Assembly: GCA_028583605.1 (NCBI GenBank)
Contig: CM053332.1
Span: 15,697,267-15,761,266 of the forward strand
Source: Dastarcus helophoroides
Taxonomy: Eukaryota; Arthropoda; Insecta; Coleoptera; Bothrideridae
Direction of reading: 5' to 3'
DNA: 64,000 nucleotides
Position 1 is the stretch's first letter, and every line of letters begins with the position of its first letter. Position numbers and translations under genes: made by a program. Below, one piece after another: positions 34,568-44,950 of this stretch. The notes under the pieces were generated by a model. That model was given only the letters and a program-made list of their open reading frames with translations. It had not been told where the DNA came from and searched no databases.

Positions 34568-36333
34568 AACTTCGAAATCGAGAAAAAATCGAAATTAAAA
34601 AAAAGTCAATTTTAATGAAAAAAAGTCAATTTTAGGAGAAGAGTCGAATTTTGCAAATAAATTCGAAATGTAAAAAAATGAAGTTCACAAACTAGTCGAA
34701 TTATTGAGAGAAAAAGGCAAATTTCGAAAAGAAAAGTGTGAAATTTTCTACAAAAATCCAAAAAATAGATTTTTCCAAATAAATCAAAATTAAAAAAGGA
34801 CAAATTTTGAGAAAATATAATAGAGATTCCAAAAAAAACAAACTTTGAGAAAAATACGAAATTTTGAAAGCAAAATACGAAATTTTGAAAACAAAATTTG
34901 GCCTTGAATGTATATTGGAAAATGGGTAATTTTTTTAAAAAAACGAATTTTTAAAACAATTTAAATTTTGAAATCAATGTAAATTTGGAGAAAGATGAAT
35001 TTCAAGAAAAAAGTTTAGATAAAATCGTAATTTCGAAGAAATCGAGAAAAAAAAAATTTTAAAAACGAAAACGAATTTGGAAAAAACCAAAATTTTGGGA
35101 AAGGGATCGAGGTTTTGAAAAAAGATCGAAATTAAAACAAAACTATTAAACTTTCGAGGTCAAATTTCCTAAAATTTTGAATTATCTCAGTGTACCAAAT
35201 TTTGTTAAAATTTCGAAAACTGGCTGAATTAAAGAAAAGTTTTGCTGGCTGCATATTTATTTTCCTTTGAGTGTTTAAGCCAGAGGGGGATGAGTACCCC
35301 AACCTGTCGAGATGATTGATAATGATTGATGATGGATGATGATTGATGATGGATTATGATTATGGTTGGATTAAGAAAAAACTGCAAAAAAAATTCCTGA
35401 AATTTTGCCCATATTACAAAAACTGAAACGTTTCAAAAAATGTTTTCAATATGTTTACTTTTTTATTAAAAGATCAGGAAAATGTTCACAAAAGCGCAAA
35501 TTTTGATAAATCAATTAAAATTTATGTCGAATTTTAAGAAGAGTCGAAATTTTCAGAAAAAGTTGAATTCTGAGAAATAGTGAAATTTTAAAACAAAAAC
35601 TAATGAAGAATTTTGAGATAACATTTCAAACATTTAACACATTTAAAACAAATTCAAAATTACAAATGACAGGGAGACGAATACCCCACCTTCTCGAGAT
35701 GATTGATAATGATTGATGATGGATGATGATTGAAGATGGATGATGATTAAGATGGGTGGATTAAGAAAAAACTGTGGAAATTTCCAAAAAAAAGTTCCTG
35801 AATTTTTGCCCTTATTACAAAAACTGAAACGTTTCAAAAAATGTTTTCAATATTTTTACGTTCTTCTAAAAGATCGGGAAAATTTTCACACAAGCGCAAA
35901 GTCAAATTTTGAGAAGTAGTGAAATTTTAAAACAAAAAATAGGGAAAAATTTTGAAATAATAGTCAAAACATTTAATACATTTAAAACAAGTTCTAAATT
36001 GCAAAAGAAAAAGACAAATTTTTTGAAAAAAGACTAATTTTGGGAAAAAAGTCGATATTTGGAGAAAATCTTAAAATTTCAAATAAGAAGGAATTTTAAA
36101 GAAAAAATTGAATCTTCTGGGGAAAGTTCCCCTTGTTGGTTATAAGTTTTCTATTAATTGCTCGAACCAAAGGGGTACCGTCCCTAGCTGCACCTATAAA
36201 AACATTAATGATAAACAATATTATAAACTTTATGTTTTTTAGAAAGGAACCAAAGCATTTGGGTCCCTTCGGCAGGTTTTTTACCTGCCCAATTCATTCA
36301 GCAAATTAGTTTTTTGGTTAACAGACGGTGCTA

Positions 36334-36721
36334 GTAGGCAAGTAGAATACAACCAAGACTGAAAATTCATTGCAGCCCTCCAGATGTGTATAGTGAATCA
36401 TAGGTAGCTCAACTACCAATAGTTGAAACACTGCCACCTAGCGAAGCGGTTGCTCTCTAGGAAAGTTCCCAAAAGACAAGGATTCTAATGCACAGACCAA
36501 TAGGTTTGAACATTTATTAGATTCGAAGTATGGAAACCAAAGACCGGTTTCGATATTGTTAGATCTCGTCAGTTTGAACTTGAATGCTAATAATAGTACT
36601 TACTTGTCGGAACATTTGTTAGCATTCGAGTTGGATATACCAAAACTAACAAGATCGAATTCGGTCTTTGGTTTCCAAATTTCGAATCTAATAAATGTTC
36701 AAACCTATTTTTCTGTGCATT
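36334..36721 (-). mobile_element. 388-bp hammerhead-bearing insertion with 12-bp target-site duplication
   Basis: The insertion is flanked by AGACGGTGCTAG (36322-36333) and AGACGGTGTTAG (36722-36733), which differ at one base. Unit 1 of the tandem repeat has the uninterrupted site ACAGATGTGCTAGG at 33831-33844, so this is a recent insertion relative to the duplication. Its right part (36487-36723) is a fold-back: TAGGTTTGAACATTTATTAG and GGAAACCAAAGACCG occur on both arms in inverted orientation. The left 150 bp is unique. It contains a hammerhead motif on the minus strand. No coding sequence. Most like a non-autonomous element related to hammerhead-carrying retroelements; the family is not recognised. 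Confidence 0.75.
36535..36577 (-). ncRNA. Hammerhead ribozyme motif with canonical GUC site
   Basis: On the minus strand: UCAAA (stem I 5' strand), CUGACGA (plus-strand 36566-36572), a weak stem II (GAU..AUC closing an 8-nt loop), GAAA (36548-36551), then CCGGUC and UUUGG. From the last A of GAAA the segment ACCGGU is palindromic, followed by C, giving the canonical GUC cleavage triplet. UUUG pairs with CAAA as stem I, extended by a G-U pair. All invariant core bases are present. Stem II is only 3 bp, so activity could be low. The second arm of the fold-back (near 36660-36690) has lost the core: GAATTC replaces GAAACC. Confidence 0.7.
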
Positions 36722-36820
36722 AGACGGTGTTAGGTTTTAAAATGAGACCTAATTCTTTTTTTATAGCAAAGATTATGACTTTTTCTGAACTAAATGCCAA
36801 AAATCTTAATTTTTAAGAAT

Positions 36821-37152
36821 TTGTGATTTGGTTCAGTTCTGCAAAAATCCGTCCAATTGAAAATTAAGATATTAAAAAACACATGATGATGAAACGTTAC
36901 ATGACTATTCCTAAATAAATTTCCAAATTACTCGGAAAGTTTCAGGATATTTCAAAAAATAGTTCAAGTAATGTTTTTTTAAAAATGTTAACTTGGTTTC
37001 TTGTGATACGATATATTTCTAGTAAACAAACAAATAGAAAGGAAAGATATTTTGTCCACACATTAGTAATATAATCATGAAGATTATTGGAAAACGTTAT
37101 AAGAATTATTGGCCCAGTTCCGCGAAATAAAATGAGATATAAAAAAAAATAT
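36821..37152. other. AT-rich spacer, no gene seen
   Basis: No recognised feature between the tandem repeat and the solo LTR. Confidence 0.4.
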
Positions 37153-37501
37153 TGTAGCGAAATATAAATTATAGAATTTAGTACCTAAGAAAATTTTCTA
37201 GAAAGATCTGATAAGGGGAAAGCGGCCGCGATAACGAAGCAAACGTTCCAGAAATTTCGGCAAACGATACGCCTTATCTGCGGGATTTTTCTAGAACCTG
37301 GGAGCCAAAACTATATAAGGCGGTCGCCTTTCCTTCGAGTCAGTTAGTCTGTCAGAAGTCAGTGTAGTTAGTGAGTTAGTAGTTAGAAGTTACTAAGTGA
37401 GTTAATTATTCAGCTGTAGTGTTCCGAGTTTAGTTTGAAAATAAAGTGGGTATTATTCAGCAAGTGTTTAATAATCATTTCGAACCGATAAGCCCGTAAC
37501 A
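37153..37501 (+). mobile_element. Solo LTR with intact promoter signals, upstream of the Sp8-like exon
   Basis: Starts TGTAGCG and ends CGTAACA. It is flanked on both sides by ATAT (37149-37152 and 37502-37505), a 4-bp target-site duplication consistent with Ty3/gypsy-type integration. It contains TATATAAG near 37313, an arthropod-type initiator TCAGTT at 37340 (spacing about 28 bp), and AATAAA at 37440-37445. No primer-binding site, gag or pol follows, so it is a solo LTR formed by recombination. A relative is at 52036-52330 and a more distant one at 1091-1543. It lies in the same orientation as the Sp8-like exon and 346 bp before its splice acceptor, presumably within the intron. Confidence 0.8.
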
Positions 37502-37827
37502 ATATGTAGATCTCTGAAAATTGTTTAACTTGACAACAGCGCAAAGCATATGATTCGAGTGCATAGTGTACATACACGTATTTGGAAGGCTTAGTAAAGG
37601 TTTAGCAAATAAAAAAAAGAGTCAAATGAACATATAAACCTTACTCGCGCTACTAACTGATCGTAGTAAATACTTTATGACTTACAACAGAGGCATGTCA
37701 TTATTACGTTATCCCGTCAATACTTACCCCACTGCAATTTATAAACAATATACATACCAAATTTCATGGTTTTTTCTTAAAGACATTATTTGAAGTGCCA
37801 ATATCTGGTCGAAAAATGTTGGATGCT

Positions 37828-37847
37828 AATTTTTGTTTTTGTTTCAG
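37828..37847 (+). promoter_or_regulatory. Splice acceptor (polypyrimidine tract and AG)
   Basis: A T-rich tract ends TTTCAG, with AG at 37846-37847. The first exon base is 37848 (GAA CAC CCG, phase 0). The reading frame is open upstream of the acceptor for only a few codons, with no ATG. The protein family also continues N-terminally of this point, so an upstream exon is required, or translation begins at the ATG 37881. Confidence 0.85.
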
Positions 37848-39176
37848 GAACACCCGAGCCTGCGGGGAACCCCCCTGGCCATGCTAGCGGCCCAATGCAA
37901 TAAACTGTCGAGTAAATCTCCGCCCCCGTTGGCGGACGCCGCGGTGGGAAAAGGTTTCCACCCGTGGAAGAAGAGTCCCCAAGGCGCCCCATCACCAGGC
38001 AGCACTGGAGTGTCCTCGGCTAGTTCCCTCCCGCAACGATCATCGTCCTCGAACACCTCATATACGAGTAGATCAGTTATGACTTCTTGTGCTAGTGTTC
38101 CAACCACTGCTTCCTATGGAAGCGACCTTTACTTTCCCGGTGCCACAAGTCAGCCAGCCGTCGCCGACAATTCGCACGTCCACCACCATCAAACCTCCTT
38201 GTTAGGCAAAGTCGAGGGGGCGGCGACAGCACACCACGCGGCCTTAGGTTCAGTTTATTCGAGACATCCTTACGAATCCTGGCCGTTTAACACGATGTCC
38301 AGCGCGACGCATCACGGCGGCATCAAAAGCGACACGGTTGCTTCGGCGAACGCTTGGTGGGACGTCCACTCGACCGGAAGTTGGTTGGATATGAGCGGGG
38401 CAGCCGGAATGCACGCTCAAATGGCAGCCGCCAACTACTCACCCGATTATTCGAGTTTGACGCACTCCCTAGCTGCCTCAAATCACTTGTTGTCGTCTGG
38501 ACAACATCTCCTGCAAGATACCTACAAGTCGATGCTGCCGGGTGCTCAAACAGTGGGTGCTTCTTTCGGACTTCATACAGGATCCGCCGGCTCGCCCACT
38601 TCAGGAGCTGGGAGCCTTCCACCTCAAGTACCTTCGCCTAGATCCCAAAGGCGTTACACTGGAAGAGCGACGTGCGATTGTCCGAATTGTCAAGAGGCCG
38701 AAAGACTGGGTCCCGCCGGGGTCCATTTGAGGAAGAAAAATATCCACAGCTGCCACATACCGGGTTGTGGTAAAGTGTATGGCAAAACGTCCCATCTCAA
38801 GGCTCATCTGAGGTGGCACACCGGGGAAAGACCGTTTGTATGTAACTGGTTATTCTGCGGTAAACGATTCACTAGATCTGATGAATTGCAGCGTCATCTG
38901 AGGACTCATACCGGTGAAAAGCGGTTCGCCTGCCCGGTTTGCAATAAGCGGTTCATGCGGTCCGATCATCTCGCCAAACACGTAAAGACGCATAACGGTA
39001 ACGGCAAAAAGGGCAGTTCCGAATCGTGCAGTGATTCCGAAGAAAATAGTCAGAGTGACTTAACAAATAACGTGAACTCTCCTGCGTCGATTAACCAGAC
39101 GCCTCCGCCTAGTCAGCCTTTAGGTGGATTGGAAATGGTGACAGGCTTAGACGTCAAACCTCCGGGCTTAGTTTGA
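37848..39176 (+). CDS. Sp8: Sp6-9 class zinc-finger transcription factor (Sp8-like), 3'-terminal coding exon
   Basis: A nuclear sequence-specific DNA-binding regulator of the Sp/KLF superfamily. The exon encodes 442 residues and ends in TGA. Seen in order (numbered from the first exon codon): the Sp box [15 protein letters not shown] (7-21); the Sp6-9 signature [11 protein letters not shown] (34-44); a long Ser/His/Ala-rich region. Then the buttonhead box [13 protein letters not shown] (276-288), and three C2H2 fingers at 302-324, 332-354 and 362-382 with TGERPF and TGEKRF linkers. Finger contact residues follow the Sp pattern (K-H-A, R-E-R, R-H-K), predicting GC-box binding. A Ser/Asp-rich tail follows. 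Residue 12 is Met, aligning with the known vertebrate SP8 start MLAA, so 37881 is a possible start. Insect Sp8 proteins act in leg and wing growth. It could only be confused with buttonhead, but the Sp6-9 N-terminus argues against that. The gene name is by homology only. Confidence 0.95.
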   Translation, partial: EHPSLRGTPLAMLAAQCNKLSSKSPPPLADAAVGKGFHPWKKSPQGAPSPGSTGVSSASSLPQRSSSSNTSYTSRSVMTSCASVPTTASYGSDLYFPGATSQPAVADNSHVHHHQTSLLGKVEGAATAHHAALGSVYSRHPYESWPFNTMSSATHHGGIKSDTVASANAWWDVHSTGSWLDMSGAAGMHAQMAAANYSPDYSSLTHSLAASNHLLSSGQHLLQDTYKSMLPGAQTVGASFGLHTGSAGSPTSGAGSLPPQVPSPRSQRRYTGRATCDCPNCQEAERLGPAGVHLRKKNIHSCHIPGCGKVYGKTSHLKAHLRWHTGERPFVCNWLFCGKRFTRSDELQRHLRTHTGEKRFACPVCNKRFMRSDHLAKHVKTHNGNGKKGSSESCSDSEENSQSDLTNNVNSPASINQTPPPSQPLGGLEMVTGLDVKPPGLV

Positions 39177-39870
39177 GGAAGGTGGGGCCCAACGCTTATT
39201 TATTCGGGGTATCATCATTAGCGTGCGGCCCCACCTCTCTAAACACCTTGTAGATTTATATGAAATACAAAATACCAAACTGCGGCTTAGTCCGGTGTTA
39301 GTCAAGGCACCATTTTAGGTCACACCGTTTAAAGGCTAAGCTGGTGGATTTGTGAATTTAATTTTGTATTTATGTATCAAACTACTGTACATATAAATGG
39401 AAGAGCTTTAGTTAATGTGCTTAATTATAATTAAAATGTTATTGTAAATAATATAAATATTTAATTATTGTCTAAATGTTGGCGAAATGTGGTGATTGAG
39501 AAATGTTTTCTAGGTGTTTCACATATCAACAACTCGTTCTGAGCTTTGGCATAATTGTGATTCATTACGTTTGGACACTATTAACGGATTTCGTAAGAGT
39601 TTCTCTCATCGCCAAAAAACTGTAATATTGTAAATTAAACTTATTTGTAAATTATTCTAAGAGCTTTTTGTGAACACGTTGACAGTAAATATACTTTTCA
39701 AATCGGAGCAACGTACTTCATTATTTGATCAGCAAAATTGGACATTTCCTAGCAAATGTAGTTCCCATTTTTCCATAAGAAGTTGAAAGTTGGTCAAATT
39801 CTAGGGAGAGAATAAGAAGCATTTTTCCATAAGATTACCTCCGAAAGTTGGTCAAATTTAATGGGGAGAG
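39177..39870 (+). other. 3' UTR and downstream flank of the Sp8-like gene
   Basis: AT-rich non-coding sequence after the stop. No canonical AATAAA was seen nearby. ATTAAA near 39635 and related A/T words are possible polyadenylation signals. From about 39720 onward the sequence has no recognised feature until the LINE fragment at 39873. Confidence 0.45.
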
Positions 39871-39872
39871 AT

Positions 39873-40205
39873 TCTGGATTCGAGGTAGGTTGCCTAGAGT
39901 AAACTCTAGCACTTAGGCCACCCCTTCCATTGTGCCATCTCCGTGATTGAGGTGTCCTTGTTCATTCATTCAGCCACCCAATCTTGTTGAGAAGCTGAAG
40001 AACTTCCCTTGGATGCGCCTCTCTCAAACTGGCCCACTAGGTCAGAAGTCCTCCAGCGTGGGTCCTCTGATTGATCCTAGTGCCGTGCAGTGACACATCA
40101 CGTGCTTCAACACTATTATCTTCTCCTAAAAAGGCCCTACAACTCGAGTCATTTATAATTCCCATTCTGTGGAGGTGTTAGTTTAATCTACAGTGATCTG
40201 TCTAA
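39873..40205 (-). pseudogene. 3' fragment of the RNase H-bearing LINE
   Basis: It matches 16945-17290: TTCATTCAGCCACCCAATC, GATGCGCCTCTCTCAAACTG, CAGTGACACATCACGTGCTT and GGAGGTGTTAGTTTAATC. Frame-shifted, minus orientation. The RNase H domain itself is not reached. Confidence 0.75.
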
Positions 40206-40339
40206 ATTCCTACAAATTTTGATGGAGAGAGAATAAGAAGCTGGAGTTAACACATTTCTTTGAACGGGAAATTACTAAATAGCGTTAGCAACTTCCTAGA
40301 GATGGCCTTACATTTATTCAAAATTAGTATGTTGAATAA

Positions 40340-41110
40340 ATAATAATTGAAAATTAGTGTGTTGAATAAATATAAGGCAGCCATTCTTTCAATAATCTCC
40401 TGGAAGCCGCTAAGATTTTAGTAAATCTTTAGATATGAATGAAATGACCCTTTTTTTTTCAATGGTGCCAGAAAGCTGCTAAGATTTTAAAGGCTTGTAA
40501 AGCAAAGTGAATCTATATTCCTCTCGCAATGGCATCTGGAAGCTACTAGGATTTTATCTAATCTTGGGTAAGTATAAAAGCAAAATGAACCTACATTTTT
40601 TCTATCAGTAGAGTGGGCAAGCTGTTAAGATTGTGATAAATCTTGAGAGGTGAGTATTCTAATCTATATTATTTCTTCCAATAGTGACAGTGCCAGTAAG
40701 CTGTCAAAATTCTAGCAAAGCTTGAGAAAGCAAAAAGAAAAATATATTACATTCTTTCTTAAAATGGTTACTGGAAGTTGCTGCAATTTAATTAACCTTG
40801 TCTGATTGCATTTAATAGCAAGAGCCAAACCTACAGTCTTTCCTCAAGTAGCTTCTAGGAGTTGCTAAAATTTTGATAAATTTTAATTGAGTAGTTATAA
40901 AAGCAAAACAAAATAAGATTTTCTTTCATTCAATATCTCATGAAGTTGTTAAAATTAATAACTTGGAGTACCAGCTCTCAGTTTGGTTAGGTCTTGATAA
41001 AATAGGTATAAGAGCAAGACATACCAAAAATTTTTCCTTCAATAGCTCATCAAGTTGTTAAGATTAATAACTTGAGTGCTTCTACATATATTTTTAAGCA
41101 ATAAACATTA
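40340..41110 (+). repeat. Highly diverged tandem repeat, about nine units of 65-115 bp
   Basis: Variants of CTGGAAGCTGCTAAGATTTT occur near 40401, 40468, 40534, 40615, 40690, 40770, 40855, 40932 and 41045. Between them are recurrent words such as AAAGCAAAATGAACCTA and CATTCTTTCTT. Units are too divergent for exact borders. It looks like an old satellite remnant. No coding frame. Confidence 0.65.
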
Positions 41111-42342
41111 CTTTGAACATGCCCTCTTGAACATTTAGGACTCAGGTAACTTTCTTTGATACCCTTCTGAGATCCTTTGAATTAGGGCTCTAAAACTTTA
41201 ATATCTGAACAAATCTATAGACTTTGGAGCTTTAACATTTGCACGATTTACAGATAGGAACCTACAATCGAATGCCCTTAAATATTCAATATTTTACTTA
41301 AAAAAAAAATCTTTTAAAAAATATTCTTGGACAGTAACTGGTGATAATTAGTACCCTAGACAAGTCCCTTTGAAAGTTCAGAGTTTTGCTGAATTCTTTA
41401 CTTGGAGTTTGAGTTAAATTTTTACTTAGGGTTAAATATAGGTAAATTGACTTAAATACTTGACACCTTAACTTTTGCTTTGATTTTTTTTGGCTCCAAA
41501 TGAGTTTTGATGAAATACGTACTTTCCCTGAGTTTTCTCTAAATGGATCACTGTTCATTAGAAGAATGATATAAGTCAATTTATCTTGATACAAATTCTA
41601 TAGCTTAAAAAGTTACGGGGCTGAAAAAAATTTAGTCCATTATAAGATGAGCCTACAGTATTTTTTGCAATAGTCTTCGAAATGTTGACTGACAAAGTAA
41701 AAGAGCAAAATAAACCTTCAAATCAGTTGTCTCAAAAAGCTCAGATAAACATCAAACCATATCAAAACATACGTATTTCTTGTAAGAATCTCCAGAAGAT
41801 CCTAACAATTATTCAATAACGGTTAGAAGTAGCAAAACGAAGCCTCATTTTTTGTGTCTATTGTGCAAATTGTAGTGTATTTAAATGCTAAGTACAAGAA
41901 GAATTTTACTGAACATACGTAGAGAGTAATTAATAAATATTAGTAACAAATATTCACTTAGGGACGAAGTTTTCATTTTGCTTAATTCGATCACATCAAA
42001 CTTCAATTTGAGTGCTTCCGAGTTAACATCATGCCACCAGTTCTATTTTGGCGGTATAATTTCAACCCCTCTCGAGTTGGGGCTCCTTAACGACACGATG
42101 ATAAATCAAAACGCGACTCTTACAAGCATGAAAATCACGCACTTAATAGGGGGGACCATATGACAAATTTCATTCAATTATTCTCCGATGGCAAAGTAAA
42201 TATACTGCGGGGATGTATTTAGGGTAGTCAATTGGATCGAAAATAAATGTCTTGTACCACAAAAACTGTAAAATGTGTATTTGGTATTTCCTAATATCAT
42301 TTCGTAGACTCTTTAAATTAAATGAAAATAAATAATTCCTCA
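41111..42342. other. Unique non-coding DNA
   Basis: No gene, RNA or repeat recognised. The 98-codon minus frame at 41298-41594 has no family motif and A/T-biased codons. Confidence 0.35.
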
Positions 42343-42530
42343 CTATTAAACTTTATTAACGATAAAAAAGGAACATAAATTAAAAATTCCACAATGTTTC
42401 GATAAATATTTGTTAACACCGGACTAGGTTTCGCATTACTGGTCCGGCATTAGCAAACATTTATCGAAACATTGTGGAATTTTTAATTTTAGTTAATTTT
42501 TTATCGTTAATAAAGTTTAATAGTTATGAA
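42343..42530. mobile_element. Fold-back element B, near-perfect inverted repeat
   Basis: Two arms of about 90 bp are inverted around a centre near 42440. The left arm has ATTAAACTTTATTAACGA, then AAAATTCCACAATGTTTCG and ATAAATATTTGTTAACACCGG. The right arm is its reverse complement (CATTTATCGAAACATTGTGG to TATCGTTAATAAAGTTTAAT). The single-arm relative is at 4290-4440. A MITE-like fold-back with strong hairpin potential. Confidence 0.85.
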
Positions 42531-42610
42531 TATTAAAGAATTCCACGAAATAAGGATTGGAAATGTAAATTATTCGAAAATAAATAAATAAATCGATAAA
42601 AGTGTGAACT

Positions 42611-42689
42611 GCGGTGACTCAAAGGTAGTTGGATTTTTAGGTAAATAGGTCTCAGCGGTAGGTAGCGGGTTCGATCCTCGTTCGCCGAT
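42611..42689 (+). ncRNA. tRNA-like segment, possible tRNA-derived SINE head or tRNA pseudogene
   Basis: GCGGTGA (42611-42617) can pair with TCGCCGA (42682-42688) at six of seven positions, including one G-U. A CTCAAAGGTAGTTGG block resembles a D-arm/A box. A T-arm GCGGG-TTCGATC-CTCGT has a good B box (GGTTCGATCC). The anticodon arm is not convincing. Length is 79 nt. It could be a SINE head or a decayed tRNA; no second copy was found in the window. Confidence 0.4.
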
Positions 42690-42850
42690 CACACATTTTT
42701 AATTCACACACATCACTTTATAACAACAGATAAATTGTTAACATTAATCCTAATGTTAATGTTACTAATGTTAAATACTAATGTTAACGCACTAATGGTA
42801 AACGCACCATAACATTTTCCCCTATCAAAAATCACTCAACATGACCAATG
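42690..42850. other. Short spacer with TAATGTTAA repeats
   Basis: Several imperfect copies of ACTAATGTTAA are at 42740-42800. No gene. Confidence 0.4.
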
Positions 42851-44665
42851 AAGTTTTCACTTCAAAAAATTCAGGGAAATAACTCCGAGCAAAAAGTTGA
42901 AATTCCTAGAAAACAAGGAATTTCGAGTGCAAAATCCAAATTTTGATTTTTTAAAATTCTGAGAAAAATAAATTATTCTTGGGATAAAAGTACGGAATTT
43001 AGAGACAAAAACGAATTTCGAGGACAAAATTGTTATTTGCAAAAACAGAAAATGCCAAATTTCGGGATAAAAATTTGCAAAAAAATCGAATTTTGATAAA
43101 AATGTAATTTGAAGAAAAAAGACTGAATATAAAAGTCGAGAGGATAATCTTCGGAAACAAATCGAATTTGCTAAGAAAAATCGAAATTTTGATTTCTTTT
43201 AAATTCTGAGATAAGTACATTATTCTTGGGATAAAAGTACGGAATTTAGAGACAAAAACGAATTTCGAGGACAAAATCGTTATTTGCAAAAACAGAAAAT
43301 GCCAAATTTCGGGATAAAAATTTGCAAAAAACCGAATTTTGATAAAAATGTAATTTGAAGAAAAAAGACTGAATATAAAAGTCGAGAGGATAATCTTCGG
43401 AAACAAATCGAATTTGCTAAGAAAAATCGAAATTTTGATTTTTTTTTAATTCTGAGATAAGTACATTATTCTTGGGATAAAAGTACGGAATTTAGAGACA
43501 AAAAGGAATTTCGAGGACAAAATCGAAATTCGCAAAAACAGAAAATGCCGAATTGTAGGATAAAAATTTGCAAAAAACCCAAATTTTGATAAAAATGAAA
43601 TTTGAAGAAAAAAACTGAATATAAAAGTTAAATTCTGAGATAAGTACATTATTCTTGGGATAAAAGTACGAAATTTAGAGACAAAAAGGAATTTCGAGGA
43701 CAAAATCGAAATTCGCAAAAACAGAAAATGCCGAATTTTAGGATAAAAATTTGCAAAAAACCCAAATTTTGATAAAAACTAAATATAAAAGTTTGAATGG
43801 ATAATCTTTGGAAACAAATCGAATTTGCTAAGAAAATCGAAATTTTCAGTTTTCTCATAATTATTACCTATTTGTTTATTCAAATTTTGACGTAACTGAA
43901 ATTTCGAAAAAAAAATTAAACTTTTTTAAAAGTATTTTTTTCGAAATTTTCAATTTTTTAATTTTGACTTTATTTTGAGAAAAAACTACTCCTGATATAA
44001 TGTTGGAATTTATTTGGAAAAAAGTATGAATGTTGAGAACAAAAATTGAAATTTTCATAAACAGAAAATGTTGAATTTTGATATTTAAGTCGAAATTTGC
44101 AGAAAGCTAAATTTTGAGAAAAATGAAATTTCTAATAAAACAGCTACATTTTAAAAATGGGAAAGTTTTGGGAAAAGTCCAAGAAGGTTTCACCCCTTTA
44201 CCACATCGGCAATTAAGTAAATAATTACGCGATACGTATTTCGCCAGCAGAACTGACATTTTCAAGCGCACTAATCGAAAAAGATTGGCAAAAGATGCAT
44301 CGACGTCATCTGCATTGAGATTCAAATCGATACTGGGAAAAGGTCGGAATTTTAACAAAAACAGCCAAACCTTGCTAGAGAAAGTAAGATTTAAAAAAAA
44401 AAGTGGAATTTTGGGAATAACTGTTGAAGTTTTGGAAGAAAACGATTTTTGAAAAAAACTCTTAATTTTGAAAAGAAATTTGAAAGTTACGAAAAAAGAC
44501 GATTTTTGGAAAAAAAAGATTGCAATTTCGAGGAGAAGTCCAAAATTTTCAAAAACAAAAAAAATCAAATTTCGAAAAAAAGTCGAAATTTTGGGAAAAA
44601 CGGCCAGAATTTGCTAGAGAAAGTGGAATTTTCAAAAAAATCAAGTTTTAGGAATACATTTTGAA

Positions 44666-44950
44666 TTTTGGTGAAACGGACTGGCGCTTGGTTATCTTCA
44701 AATATTGAAATACAAATCTTGTCCCTTGAAATCAAGAAAGATTAAAAAATACAACAAAGGTTACTTTAACGCGTTTCGATAGCCAAGCTATCATCTTCAG
44801 AGAGATACTTCAGTAAGCAAGAAAGATTAACATACAGAGATGCAGTATCTCTCTGAAGATGGCTATCGAAACGAGTTAGAGCAACCTTTGTTGTGTTTTT
44901 TAAGCTTTCTCGGTTTCAGGGGACAAGATTTGTATTTCAATACATTTTGA
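44666..44950. mobile_element. Fold-back element A, longest simple copy
   Basis: Left arm: TGAAACGGACTGG, AAATATTGAAATACAAATCT, ATTAAAAAATACAACAAAGG. Then comes an inverted hammerhead-like core (44764-44804). A second core in plus orientation follows (CTGAAGA at 44853) whose stem II is deleted. The right arm is CAACCTTTGTTGTG, TTTCTCGGTTTCAGGGGACA. The two inverted cores make it a large palindrome. Confidence 0.8.
44764..44804 (-). ncRNA. Hammerhead ribozyme-like motif in fold-back A, minus strand
   Basis: Minus strand: CUCU, CUGAAGA (plus 44794-44800), U, a perfect hairpin GAUAGC-UUG-GCUAUC, GAAA (44774-44777), CGCGUU, AAAG. Stem II is better than in the 31147 copy, and its sequence differs from that copy while remaining paired. 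Stem I has one A-C mismatch. The palindrome ACGCGU is preserved. Confidence 0.55.

Larger units (their letters stand above)
33932..36820 (+). repeat. Unit 2 of the tandem A/T-rich repeat, with an extra internal duplication
   Basis: It begins at the exact junction with unit 1 and ends with GAACTAAATGCCAAAAATCT near 36790-36820, the same end as unit 1. The start module 33932-34440 matches 30460-30960 closely. A fold-back A copy (34450-34567) sits in the same place. The module CTGGCTGCATATTTATT, the microsatellite and the following tract occur at 35245-35660. The microsatellite part then recurs at 35670-36100, so that part is present twice. The end module 36130-36820 is interrupted by the 388-bp hammerhead-bearing insertion. 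Confidence 0.75.

Noticed and set aside
36322..36733. The flanking 12-mers as a chance similarity
   Set aside because: The sister tandem unit has a single uninterrupted copy of this sequence in the same context, so insertion is the better explanation.
37833..37847. A start codon for the Sp8-like exon at 37833
   Set aside because: The triplet there is TTG and the sequence is the polypyrimidine tract of a splice acceptor. The real exon begins at 37848, and the first in-frame ATG is 37881.
37844..38819. Several overlapping open frames of 60-99 codons inside the Sp8-like exon on both strands
   Set aside because: They are shadows of the GC-rich coding exon, with no independent motif.
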